Part shown: positions 16,876-24,686 of the stretch, in pieces | How the letters are laid out: every line of letters starts with the position of its first letter | Position numbering within the stretch: the stretch's first letter is position 1 | Assembly: GCA_025934255.1 (NCBI GenBank) | Contig: JAICYJ010000032.1 | Coordinates: 1-34,012, forward strand | DNA from: Thermoleophilia bacterium | GTDB taxonomy: Bacteria; Actinomycetota; Thermoleophilia; Gaiellales; JAICJC01 | DNA: 34,012 bases | Direction of reading: 5' to 3' | The notes under the pieces: generated by a model | What the model saw: the letters and a program-made list of their open reading frames with translations, nothing else | Told to the model about the DNA's origin: nothing | Database searches by the model: none | Translations under genes and position numbers: made by a program

Positions 16876-17823
16876 TCAGGCGAAGGCCGGGCCGAGCCGC
16901 ATCACTGCCTCCAGCTCGGCCAGGGCGTCGTCGTCCAGCTCGATCCCCGCGGCGGCCGAGTTGCTGCTGACGTGCGCGGGGTTGCTGCTGCCGCAGATCG
17001 CCGACGTGACACCCGGCTGCGCCAGCACCCAGGCGATGGCCAGCTGCGCCATGCCGACTCCGCGCTGCTCCGCGACCCGACTCAGCTCGGCGGCCAGCGC
17101 CATGCTGCGAGCCTCATGGCCGGGGCCGAACAGGCGGCCGAAGAACTCGTAGGTGTCCACGTCTTCGCCCCACCTCGCGCGCACGTCGGCCGCTCCCGCG
17201 TAGACGCCCGCCAACAGGCCGCTGGCCAGCGGCTCGTAGATCACGGCGGCGATCCCCTGCCACCCGCAGGCGGCGACCTTGTGCCGGTTCTCGGGGTAGT
17301 CGACGAGCGACAGGCCGTCCTGGATCACGTCCACCGGCCGCGCGGCATGGCAGGCTTCGATCTGCGCAAGCGTGTAGTTGGACAGGCCGATCGCGCGCAC
17401 CAGGCCCTGGTCGGCCAGCTCGACCATCGCGCCCCAGCTCTCCTGAAGCGGGATCTGGTCGTCCGGCCAGTGCAGGAAGTAGATGTCGAGGTGGTCGACT
17501 CCCAGCCGCTTGAGGCTGTCACGGCAGCCGGCATGGATGCCGGCCGGGGTGAAGCTGTCACCGTCCGGCCAGCGCTTGGACGAGATCAGCGGCCGCTCCT
17601 GCAGGCCGCCCATCGCCTCGCCAATCACCGACTCGTTGGCCGTCGCGTGGTACTCGTCGGCGGTGTCCACCCAGTTGACGCCGGACTCCATCGCCGCGGC
17701 GATCGCGGCGCCCGCGGCCGGCACATCCGCCGCGCTCTCCCCCAGCTCGAACCCGCCCAGTCCGATCGCGGACAGCTCGATGCCGGTGGTGCCAACGGAT
17801 GCCGTGCGCATGGTGACGACCAT
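16876..17823 (-). CDS. Aldo/keto reductase
   Basis: A 315-residue NADPH-dependent oxidoreductase with the (beta/alpha)8 aldo/keto reductase fold. The catalytic tetrad is complete: Asp53 and Tyr58 in DTADEYH, Lys83 in SSKR and His118 in FLHWPDD. IGLSNYTLAQIE and the C-terminal SAICGSSNPAHVSSN (cofactor phosphate-binding region) are also present. It resembles the bacterial YajO/L-glyceraldehyde-3-phosphate-reductase-like group; the natural substrate cannot be told. ATG at 17823 or 17811 could be the start; neither has a strong Shine-Dalgarno. It is divergent from the amidotransferase-like gene, with only 14 bp between the start codons, so promoters must overlap the coding regions or the mRNAs have very short leaders. 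Confidence 0.9.
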   Translation of the reverse strand: MVVTMRTASVGTTGIELSAIGLGGFELGESAADVPAAGAAIAAAMESGVNWVDTADEYHATANESVIGEAMGGLQERPLISSKRWPDGDSFTPAGIHAGCRDSLKRLGVDHLDIYFLHWPDDQIPLQESWGAMVELADQGLVRAIGLSNYTLAQIEACHAARPVDVIQDGLSLVDYPENRHKVAACGWQGIAAVIYEPLASGLLAGVYAGAADVRARWGEDVDTYEFFGRLFGPGHEARSMALAAELSRVAEQRGVGMAQLAIAWVLAQPGVTSAICGSSNPAHVSSNSAAAGIELDDDALAELEAVMRLGPAFA

Positions 17824-17837
17824 ACTAGGATGGCCTC

Positions 17838-18533
17838 ATGTCCGCGATCCGGATGGCCGTTCTGGGCGACCACAACCCCGAGTACGAGACGCACCGTGCC
17901 ATCGACCACACGCTGACGCTGATGCCGCCGGATGTGGACGTTGTCTGGCACGGCACCGACCAGCCACTCGCCGTGGACGCCGTCGACGCGGTCTGGGTAG
18001 CTCCGGGCAGCCCCTACCTCGACGATGACGCCGTCTACCGCGCGATCGAGGCCGCGCGGCGAGGTGGGACGCCGATCCTCGGCACCTGCGGCGGCTGCCA
18101 GTACATGCTGGTCGAGTTCGCACGCAACGTGGCCGGACTCGACGACGCCGGCCATGGCGAGGTCGACCCGGACGCAACCGAGCCCGTGGTGTCATCGCTC
18201 GCGTGTAGCCTGGTCGGGCAACGGCGCGAGATCCGGCCGGTTCCCGGCACCCGTCTTGCGGCGCTGACCGGCGACGCGCCCTTCTCGGGCTTCCACTATT
18301 GCAGCTACGGGCTGAACGACCGGTACCGTGAGGCGCTGGTCGCCGCCGGGCTGGTGATCGGCGCCCACGCCGACGACGCCGGTGTGGAGGCGATCGAGCT
18401 GCCCGGCCACCCCTTCTACCACGCGACGCTGTTCCAGCCTCAGATGGAGTCCCTCACCACGGGTGTGTTGCACCCGATCCTGGGTGCGCTGATCGCGGCG
18501 GCCCGCGCCGCGGGCCGCGACGTGACCGTCTGA
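17838..18533 (+). CDS. CTP-synthase C-terminal-like protein (class I amidotransferase fold)
   Basis: A 231-residue stand-alone protein related to the glutaminase domain of CTP synthase. It shows VWVAPGSPYLDDD, then GTCGGCQYMLVEFARNVAGL, matching the nucleophile elbow and helix of CTP synthase, and GHPFYHATLFQPQ near the end. Cys84 is the candidate nucleophile and His191 the candidate general base, but the Glu that follows the His in true amidotransferases (HPE) is Phe here. The synthetase domain is absent. I recall this as the family named 'CTP synthase C-terminal region-related (seleno)protein', with Cys155 in FHYCSYGLN possibly at the position that is selenocysteine in some members. Function is unknown. 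AGGATGG at 17826-17832 supports the ATG. Confidence 0.78.
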   Translation: MSAIRMAVLGDHNPEYETHRAIDHTLTLMPPDVDVVWHGTDQPLAVDAVDAVWVAPGSPYLDDDAVYRAIEAARRGGTPILGTCGGCQYMLVEFARNVAGLDDAGHGEVDPDATEPVVSSLACSLVGQRREIRPVPGTRLAALTGDAPFSGFHYCSYGLNDRYREALVAAGLVIGAHADDAGVEAIELPGHPFYHATLFQPQMESLTTGVLHPILGALIAAARAAGRDVTV

Positions 18534-18537
18534 GGCG

Positions 18538-18894
18538 CTAGCCCCGGATCGCCCGCAGCGCGGTCGCGCGATCGCTCGAGATCGGCAACACCGCGGCCAC
18601 CCCGGCCAGATCGATGATCCGGTGCACGCTGTGGCCCGCTCCCGCGCCGACCACGTAGCCGACGGCTGAGCCGTTCGACGCCGCGCGCTCGTGCTCGGCG
18701 ATCAGCACGCCCAGCACCGCCGAGTCGATGAACGTCGCCTCGGTCAGATCGACCACCACGGGCGTCGACCCGTCGCGCGCCCGCTCGATCGCCTGGCGCA
18801 GCCGATCAGCCGTTGACAGGTCATGCTCGCCCTGCAGAACGACCACCGCAACATCACCGTCGCGGGCGATCTGTATCGAACTCGACTCGCTCAT
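18538..18894 (-). CDS. STAS-domain anti-sigma factor antagonist
   Basis: A 118-residue single-domain STAS protein of the SpoIIAA/RsbV type. FIDSAVLGVL holds the conserved phosphorylatable Ser58 after the Asp, and GEHDLSTAD lies in the expected N-terminal strand-helix region. In partner-switching, the dephosphorylated form binds an anti-sigma kinase and frees a sigma factor. It follows a SpoIIE-type phosphatase by six bases, and that enzyme is its likely activator. The start is ATG at 18894; a GTG one codon earlier is also possible. No anti-sigma kinase (RsbW-like) or sigma factor is encoded nearby. Confidence 0.9.
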   Translation of the reverse strand: MSESSSIQIARDGDVAVVVLQGEHDLSTADRLRQAIERARDGSTPVVVDLTEATFIDSAVLGVLIAEHERAASNGSAVGYVVGAGAGHSVHRIIDLAGVAAVLPISSDRATALRAIRG

Positions 18895-18900
18895 CACCCG

Positions 18901-20718
18901 TCAGCATAATCCCGCGGGATCGCCGGTGGGCCGAACCACCACGATCGCGACGTCGTCCTCCGGGGCGACGGAGGCGAACTCCATCACCGCGCGTTCCACG
19001 GCCATCGCGATGCTCTCGGCGGTGGCTCCCGCGCCGATCCCGGCAAGCACCTCGGCGAGCCCTTCCTCACCGAGCATCCGCCCGCCGTCACGGCGCTCGA
19101 TCACGCCGTCCGTGCAGAGCACCAGCACATCGCCGGGGGCCAGGTGGAAACCGGCGTCGGTCAACGTCACGTCCTCGCGGACGCCCAGCAGCGTGCCCAG
19201 GTCTCCAGCCTGCTCGAGGCCTCCATCGCGACGCACGATCACGCCCGGCGGATGCCCGCCGAGGGCGATCGTGACGTCGATGCCGCCGTCGGCGCTCGCG
19301 ACCGCGTGCGCATACGCCGCGGTGCAGAACATGTCCGGGGGACGGTGCTGCAGGATCTCGCTGTTCAGCACCCGCAGCACACGGCTGGGAGTGGGCTCGT
19401 GCAGCGAGGCGACGCGCACCGTGTGTCGCGCCAGCGACGTCATCGCCGCCGCCCGTGCGCCCTTGCCCGAAACGTCCCCGATGGCGACGCCGAAGGAGCC
19501 GTCCATCAGCCACACGTCGTAGAAGTCTCCACCCACCTCGAGCCCCTCACCCGCGGCCAGGTACCGCGCGGTGATCTCGACGCCGGGGATGGCCGGCAGG
19601 GCATCCGGCAGCAGCCCGTGCTGCAGGGTGCGCGCGATCTCGGTCTGGGCCTGGTGCAGTCGGGCATTGTCGATGGCCAGCGCGGCGCGATCGGCCAGGC
19701 TGGCGGCGGTTGCCAGGTCGTGCGCGTCGTAGAGCCGGTTGGAGGTGTCGTAGATGAGCGTGATGGCGCCGAGCGTGCGGCCGCGCGCGACCAGCGGAAC
19801 GATGATCAGCGAGCGCATGCCGAGCGCGTGCACGGCATCTCGATGCGCCTCGTCACGCGTGACGCTGCGCACGAACTCCTCGGTGACGGGCGAGACCAGC
19901 AGCGCCTCACCGCTGCGGAGCACGCCGCCCACCGCGCTGTGCGGCTCCGCCGGGTCGGCCGGATAGCTGGTCTCGAGCTCGGCCACGCGCGCGATCTTGC
20001 CAGGCTCGACGTGCACGGTCGCGAGCTGATGCAGCCCCGTCGGCTCGAGCACATCGACGATGCAGCAGTCCGCCATGGCGGGCACGGCCAGGTTCGCGAC
20101 CTCCCCCAGAGTGGTGCGGTAGTCGAGCGACCGGGCGAACGCCGCGCCGGCCTCGGCCAGCAGGGCGAGCCGCTCGGCTCTGCGGCCCCGCTCCGCGTCG
20201 AACGCGGTGCGCCGGATCGCCTCGGAGCACTGACGGACGACCGCCGTCATGAACTCGAGCTCCGCATCGCCGAACGTCTTCTCGCGGTCATAGCCGAGCG
20301 CGATGCCGCCGAAGTCACCCATCGGCAGGCAGACGAGCGCCGCCGACCGGCCCGTGCCCTCCAGCTTCGGGTAGCGCCGGATCAGCTCCTCAGGCCCGTA
20401 CACGATCACCGGCTGCCGGGTGCGGACGGCGGCGGACAGGGGGAACTCGTCGCTGTTGGGAAACATTCCCCAGTCGGCCTCGACCTGGTCGGGGTAGCCG
20501 CGTACGGCGACGATGCGGAACACCGTGCCCGATTCGTCAAGCATCGCGATCACGGCTTGGTCGGCCTCGAACACGTCCAGGCCCGGGTTGAGCGTCGCCT
20601 CGATCGCCTCGTGCTCGGTGCGGGCCCCCGCCAGCGTCGCGGACAGCGTCTGAAGATGCCGGAGCCGGGTGCCCAGCCACGCGATGTCACTGCGAGTTTG
20701 GTCAGTCTCGGCGGTCAC
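18901..20718 (-). CDS. GAF-GAF-SpoIIE (PP2C) serine phosphatase
   Basis: A 605-residue cytoplasmic signalling phosphatase. Residues of about 25-175 and 185-355 form two GAF-type sensor domains, the second ending in the usual ALAIDNARLHQAQ helix. The C-terminal third is a PPM/SpoIIE phosphatase with metal-binding VGGDFYDVW and GDVSGKG, then LGGHPPGV, CTDGVIE and EDDVAIVVV. It probably dephosphorylates the STAS protein encoded just downstream in response to a ligand or redox cue sensed by the GAF domains; the signal is unknown. GTG is the start, with GGAGAGGA four bases upstream. There is no histidine-kinase-like domain in the protein. Confidence 0.93.
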   Translation of the reverse strand: MTAETDQTRSDIAWLGTRLRHLQTLSATLAGARTEHEAIEATLNPGLDVFEADQAVIAMLDESGTVFRIVAVRGYPDQVEADWGMFPNSDEFPLSAAVRTRQPVIVYGPEELIRRYPKLEGTGRSAALVCLPMGDFGGIALGYDREKTFGDAELEFMTAVVRQCSEAIRRTAFDAERGRRAERLALLAEAGAAFARSLDYRTTLGEVANLAVPAMADCCIVDVLEPTGLHQLATVHVEPGKIARVAELETSYPADPAEPHSAVGGVLRSGEALLVSPVTEEFVRSVTRDEAHRDAVHALGMRSLIIVPLVARGRTLGAITLIYDTSNRLYDAHDLATAASLADRAALAIDNARLHQAQTEIARTLQHGLLPDALPAIPGVEITARYLAAGEGLEVGGDFYDVWLMDGSFGVAIGDVSGKGARAAAMTSLARHTVRVASLHEPTPSRVLRVLNSEILQHRPPDMFCTAAYAHAVASADGGIDVTIALGGHPPGVIVRRDGGLEQAGDLGTLLGVREDVTLTDAGFHLAPGDVLVLCTDGVIERRDGGRMLGEEGLAEVLAGIGAGATAESIAMAVERAVMEFASVAPEDDVAIVVVRPTGDPAGLC

Positions 20719-20766
20719 AGGATCCTCTCCGCAACCACTCTACAGGGTTCGGATCCAGCCGCTTCG

Positions 20767-21288
20767 TCAGCGGCGGGCGCGCTCCGCGGGCGGCGCTCCC
20801 AGCAGCCGCGAGACGAACGGCAGCACGAACCAGACGGCCGCGATCAGCCCGGCCACGGACGCGGCGGCGGCGGCGGCCCAGCTGTTGCCGAACAGCAGGC
20901 TGGTGACGAGGCCGACCGATCCGGCGATCGCAACCGCCAGGAAGGCCGTTCCGATGATGGCCAGCTTGTTTGATACCTGCAGCAGCTGGCGCTTGCGGCC
21001 GTGCCGCCAGACGATCCGGTGGAAGCTGGCCGGGGCGATCAGGAACACCGACGCGCCCGTGGCCGCCAGGAAGGTGCCGTAGTAGACGTTGCTCTGCAGA
21101 TCGCTGATGGTGCCGAAGCGCTGCGTGAACGGCACCGCCAGCAGGAACCCGAACAGCATCTGGACGCCGGGCAGCACCACCCGCAGCTCGTTCAGGAGCT
21201 CCACCAGCTGGCGATTGTGGCGGTCGTCGGCGGACTCGGTCTCGTGCCCGTCCGACGCCTCCGTCGATGCTGTCGGCACGGTCTGCAT
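20767..21288 (-). CDS. DUF6328-like four-helix membrane protein
   Basis: A 173-residue protein with a charged, soluble N-terminus (residues 1-35) and about four membrane segments. NRQLVELLNELRVVLPGVQMLFGFLLAVPF followed by a Q-R-F motif is the pattern I recall for the DUF6328 family, common in actinobacteria and of unknown function. Arg-rich cytoplasmic turns (HRIVWRHGRKRQLLQVSN) lie between the second and third segments. It sits 39 bp downstream of the DUF2339 gene on the same strand and may share its transcript, though a strong hairpin lies between them. No catalytic motif is seen. Confidence 0.7.
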   Translation of the reverse strand: MQTVPTASTEASDGHETESADDRHNRQLVELLNELRVVLPGVQMLFGFLLAVPFTQRFGTISDLQSNVYYGTFLAATGASVFLIAPASFHRIVWRHGRKRQLLQVSNKLAIIGTAFLAVAIAGSVGLVTSLLFGNSWAAAAAASVAGLIAAVWFVLPFVSRLLGAPPAERARR

Positions 21289-21295
21289 GGTTGGG

Positions 21296-21325
21296 GCGTT
21301 CCCCGCGCGTCGGCGCGGGAAACGC
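21296..21325 (-). terminator. Strong intergenic hairpin between DUF2339 and DUF6328-like genes
   Basis: GCGTTCCCCGCGC (21296-21308) pairs with GCGCGGGAAACGC (21313-21325) in 12 of 13 positions around a GTCG tetraloop. It fills most of the 39-bp gap and has no T-tract. It could attenuate transcription, protect the upstream mRNA 3' end, or act as a weak terminator that lowers expression of the second gene. Confidence 0.5.
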
Positions 21326-21327
21326 CT

Positions 21328-24282
21328 CTATGACGCCGCCCCGGCGGCGCCGTCGTCCCCGAGCACCGCTTTCACCTGCGGTGAGAACCGCTGCAGGAGC
21401 AGCGCCGCGACCAGCAGCACCGAGCCCGTGACGATGAAGCTGACGGCGCGCGCCATCGCGGTCAGGAACGCCAGGTCGTACAGGAACAGCTTGCCGAGCG
21501 CGGCGAACAACAGCGCGATGCCGGCAATGCGGAGGCTGCGGCGATTGCCGCGCAGCGAGATCACGACCAGCGCGAGTCCGGTCAGCACCCAGCTCACCGA
21601 CACGAGCACGTGACCCTGCTGGAAGCGGTCGTGCACGTCCTGGAAGGCGGGGTTGGCGCTCTGCACCAGCAGCTGCCCGGCGCCCAGGATCGCGGCCGCC
21701 AGCGTCCACAGCGCCATCGCGCAGGTCGTGACGGCAGCGGCCGTCGCGACGCGCACGCCGCCCAGCCGCCACCGCTCACCGTCCTCGCGGGGAGTCGCGG
21801 AGCTCGCAATCAGGAAGCCGAGCGCGACCACCGAGGCCAGCGCCGCCGCCAGACCGTCGGCGGGATCGTGGTTGGTCGTGAACAGCATGTGCGGCGTCTC
21901 GTAGACGGCGACGACCAGCACGGTCACCAGCGCTGCCGAAGCGGCGGCCAGCTCGCGCAGCGGCTGACGCACGATCCGCCGCTCGAGCGACGCGGGCCGC
22001 CAGATCACGAACGCCGAGACGATCACGCTGATCCCGGCCCAGCAGACCAGCGGATACTGGCCGTGCAGGACGAGCGTCGCCAGCCAGCCGGCGAGGGCCG
22101 CGGGCAGCCACATTGCGTATCCACGCAGCCGCGAATCGCGCACGGCGGTCGCGAGCAGGAAGGCGGCGGCGACGGCGGCGAGCAGCGTGCCCCAGCCGTT
22201 GCTCTGGCCGTGGTCGGCGATCGCCTGACCGGCGTCATCGAGGCTGAGCAGCCCGGCCACGGCGGCGCTCAGGTAGCCGGCGCCGATCACGAGCAGCGGG
22301 CCCTCGCCGATGCGGCGGCGAAGCGCCGGGACATGCACGGCGGCCGCGCACAGGGCGGTCACGGCCAGCGCCGTCCACATCGCCTGGTGCTGGCTGACGG
22401 ACTCACATACCAGGTAGCCGAACACGGCCGCCGGGGCCAGCGCCGCGTACTCGATCTCACGGATCGGCAGCCGCCCCACCGACCAGGTGCCGACGATGCC
22501 CGACGCTACCAGCGCGGCCAGCCCGGCCAGGCCGTCGCGGTTGCCGAACTGGCCGTGGTCGATCGCGCTCAGCGGAGCGGCGACGGCAACGGAGACGCCG
22601 AGCCCGGCGACCCAGTAGGCGGTCGCGACGAACACGCCGACCTGGTCGTCCAGCCATCGCACCATCCACGGCGAGCGGCGGTAGCCGAACAGGGCAGCGG
22701 CCAGCGCGGCGTAGGCGATGACCGCCCACTGGCCGGCGAGCGCCCACACGGGGAGGTAGCCGAGCGCAGCTGCCGGCAGCAACCACACGAAGCGCAGCTC
22801 GCGGACGGCGAACACGCGGAGGCCGAAGCAGAACACGATGCCGGCCAGCGTCACCGCGGCCAGGGCCACCGAGCCCGCGGTGGAGCCCGCGCCGACGGAG
22901 GCGAGATGCACCTCGGTCGGGGCCGTGATCATCACCGTCTGGACGGCCGCAAGCAGCAGGTAGACACCGCTGGCGACGGTCAGCCGCAGCCGCCGGGTAC
23001 CGTGCCGGCGCAGCAGCCGCTCGGACACGGCGATCATGACGGCGGACTCGGCCGCCCAGCCGCAGACCATGCCGGGGCCGCCCAGCAGCAGACCGGTGGC
23101 GGTGGCCAGCGCGGCCAGCCCGAACCCGGCCAGCAGGTCGGTGACGTCGGCGTGACGCCGGCGCAGCAGCAGCGGTGTCACGGCCAGCAGCGCGTAGAGA
23201 CCGGCCACGCTCAGCAGCACGAACCCGGCCAGGTGCCGTCCCAGCACCTGCCGATCGCCCGCGTAGAGGAAGCTGACGGCGAAGCTGAGCAAGATGCTGG
23301 TGCCGAGCAGCAGCCATCCGGTCTCGGTGATCCGGTCGCGCCGTTCGGGACGCAGCTCGCTGACGAGCCCCTCGACCGTGAACAGACCGAAGAACAGCGC
23401 GCCCGCCAGCACGGCGCTGGAGAGCCCGGTGTGCGTGGTCAGGTAGAGCGGCGCCAGCGTCAGGACGGCGGTGCCCCAGATCGACACCAGCAGCCACGTC
23501 CACCGGTAGCGCCAGAACAGCGGCAGCCCGGCGCAGGCGATCACGAAGGAGAACAGCGCTCCCCCGCCGGTGATGTCCTGTGACACGAGCGTCGGTGCCA
23601 GCATCGCCGCGACGATCCCGAAGATGGCCAGCGGCTCCTGCTTGATCCGGATCGCCAGGGCGACCGCGAGCGCCGCGATGGCGGCGGCGCAGGGAAGGCC
23701 CAGCGCCTCGGAGATGAAGTGGTACATCGAGATCGAGGCCCAAAGCGTTGCGTAGAGCCCGGCGATGCCGGCGCCGCCGGCGGACAGGATCGCGTCGGCG
23801 CGCCAACCGCGCCGGTCGAGATCGAAGGCGGCCCCCAGCAGTCCCAGCGAGACCAGCACGCCCAGTCCCACCCGCATCTCGGGGGTGACCCATCCGCGGC
23901 TGGCGGCCAGCACGAACAGCAGAACGACGCCGAGAGCGGTGGCGATGCCGCCGGCCCAGGCCAGGGTGCGCGCGGCGAATGCCTGCTCCCCCAGCTTCGA
24001 CCAGTTGACGGGCTCGCGCTGCGGCCGCGGGGCCACTGGCGGGCGGGGACGGGCGGGCGGCGGCGTCGCGCGTCGCGGCGCCATCGGAGCGGGCGCGGCC
24101 GGCTGGCGGCGCGGGACGGCGTACGTGCTCGGCTGCGGCGCCGGTGTCGGCGTCGGCGCGGGGCGCGCCGCCGTCAGCGACTCGATCGTCTGCTCGAGCT
24201 GGTAGACGCGCTGCGTCAGGCTGCCGACCTGGGCCGACAGCGCAACGACCTCTGCGCGGGTGATGTCGTCGTCTCTGCTCAT
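21328..24282 (-). CDS. Large DUF2339 multi-spanning membrane protein
   Basis: A 984-residue membrane protein. Residues 1-40 form a probable coiled coil (EVVALSAQVGSLTQRVYQLEQ). Residues of about 42-90 are a Pro/Ala/Arg-rich linker, followed by NWSKLGEQAFAARTLAWAGGIATALGV, the usual entry of DUF2339 into its membrane domain. The rest is more than twenty hydrophobic segments with short loops. DUF2339 proteins are widespread and uncharacterised; a cell-envelope role has been guessed but is not shown by anything here. ATG at 24282 follows AGAAGGAAGG; an earlier in-frame start is not supported. A perfect 22-bp inverted repeat lies about 170 bp upstream. Confidence 0.85.
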   Translation of the reverse strand: MSRDDDITRAEVVALSAQVGSLTQRVYQLEQTIESLTAARPAPTPTPAPQPSTYAVPRRQPAAPAPMAPRRATPPPARPRPPVAPRPQREPVNWSKLGEQAFAARTLAWAGGIATALGVVLLFVLAASRGWVTPEMRVGLGVLVSLGLLGAAFDLDRRGWRADAILSAGGAGIAGLYATLWASISMYHFISEALGLPCAAAIAALAVALAIRIKQEPLAIFGIVAAMLAPTLVSQDITGGGALFSFVIACAGLPLFWRYRWTWLLVSIWGTAVLTLAPLYLTTHTGLSSAVLAGALFFGLFTVEGLVSELRPERRDRITETGWLLLGTSILLSFAVSFLYAGDRQVLGRHLAGFVLLSVAGLYALLAVTPLLLRRRHADVTDLLAGFGLAALATATGLLLGGPGMVCGWAAESAVMIAVSERLLRRHGTRRLRLTVASGVYLLLAAVQTVMITAPTEVHLASVGAGSTAGSVALAAVTLAGIVFCFGLRVFAVRELRFVWLLPAAALGYLPVWALAGQWAVIAYAALAAALFGYRRSPWMVRWLDDQVGVFVATAYWVAGLGVSVAVAAPLSAIDHGQFGNRDGLAGLAALVASGIVGTWSVGRLPIREIEYAALAPAAVFGYLVCESVSQHQAMWTALAVTALCAAAVHVPALRRRIGEGPLLVIGAGYLSAAVAGLLSLDDAGQAIADHGQSNGWGTLLAAVAAAFLLATAVRDSRLRGYAMWLPAALAGWLATLVLHGQYPLVCWAGISVIVSAFVIWRPASLERRIVRQPLRELAAASAALVTVLVVAVYETPHMLFTTNHDPADGLAAALASVVALGFLIASSATPREDGERWRLGGVRVATAAAVTTCAMALWTLAAAILGAGQLLVQSANPAFQDVHDRFQQGHVLVSVSWVLTGLALVVISLRGNRRSLRIAGIALLFAALGKLFLYDLAFLTAMARAVSFIVTGSVLLVAALLLQRFSPQVKAVLGDDGAAGAAS

Positions 24283-24451
24283 GGCCTTCCTTCTGTGGTA
24301 TCGGCGGTATGGCCGCACGAATCAACCGGGCAGGTGGATGTATGCCGGTGGTACGTCATGCACAGAGCATGCGGGCCGGGCAGCAACACGGCGTCGGGGA
24401 GATCCCTTGACCTGGGTGGATGCTCGGACGCCGTCGCGGATGATATAGCCA

Positions 24452-24473
24452 TCGCGCTATATGTATAGCGCGA
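24452..24473. promoter_or_regulatory. 22-bp inverted repeat, candidate operator
   Basis: Ten-base arms TCGCGCTATA (24452-24461) and TATAGCGCGA (24464-24473) are perfect inverses separated only by TG. A further ATATAGC at 24443-24449 pairs with GCTATAT at 24456-24462, giving an overlapping second inverted repeat. The AT-rich core stands out in GC-rich surroundings. The site lies in the 194-bp gap upstream of the DUF2339 gene and just past the end of the small membrane protein gene. It has the form of a dimeric repressor site (PadR- and GntR-type sites look similar), but no regulator is encoded nearby. The rest of the gap (24283-24442) shows no gene. Confidence 0.5.
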
Positions 24474-24476
24474 ATG

Positions 24477-24686
24477 CTATTCCGCGTCAATACCCCGCGT
24501 GCCGCGCCACAGAGACAGCGACAGCGAGCCAATCACCACCAGCGGCGGCAGCCACCACCCCGCCCAGCCGGCGTGGACGAGCAGGGCGGCGAGGCCGACG
24601 GCGACCACGACGCCGACCGCCGTCGTCCAGTCGTCGCCGATCACGAAGTCGTACAGGAAGCGGCCGAAGGAGGCGAGGGCGGTCAT
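24477..24686 (-). CDS. Small two-helix membrane protein
   Basis: A 69-residue protein with two hydrophobic stretches (AVGVVVAVGLAALLVHAG and WWLPPLVVIGSLSLSLW) separated by a short turn, and a hydrophilic start containing FVIGDDW. The ATG overlaps the TGA of the COG4280-type gene (ATGA), so translation is coupled and the two proteins probably work together. I do not recognise a named family. The short length and clean overlap argue that it is real. Confidence 0.7.
   Translation of the reverse strand: MTALASFGRFLYDFVIGDDWTTAVGVVVAVGLAALLVHAGWAGWWLPPLVVIGSLSLSLWRGTRGIDAE

Noticed and set aside
21610..23583. A 657-codon open frame antisense to the DUF2339 gene
   Set aside because: The composition (Gln/His/Arg/Gly-rich) is what the reverse strand of a hydrophobic protein gives. 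No start signal or family motif is seen.
24401..24450. TTGACC near 24408 as a sigma-70-type -35 box
   Set aside because: It is on the plus strand while the downstream genes are on the minus strand, and the only TATA-like hexamers are too far away.
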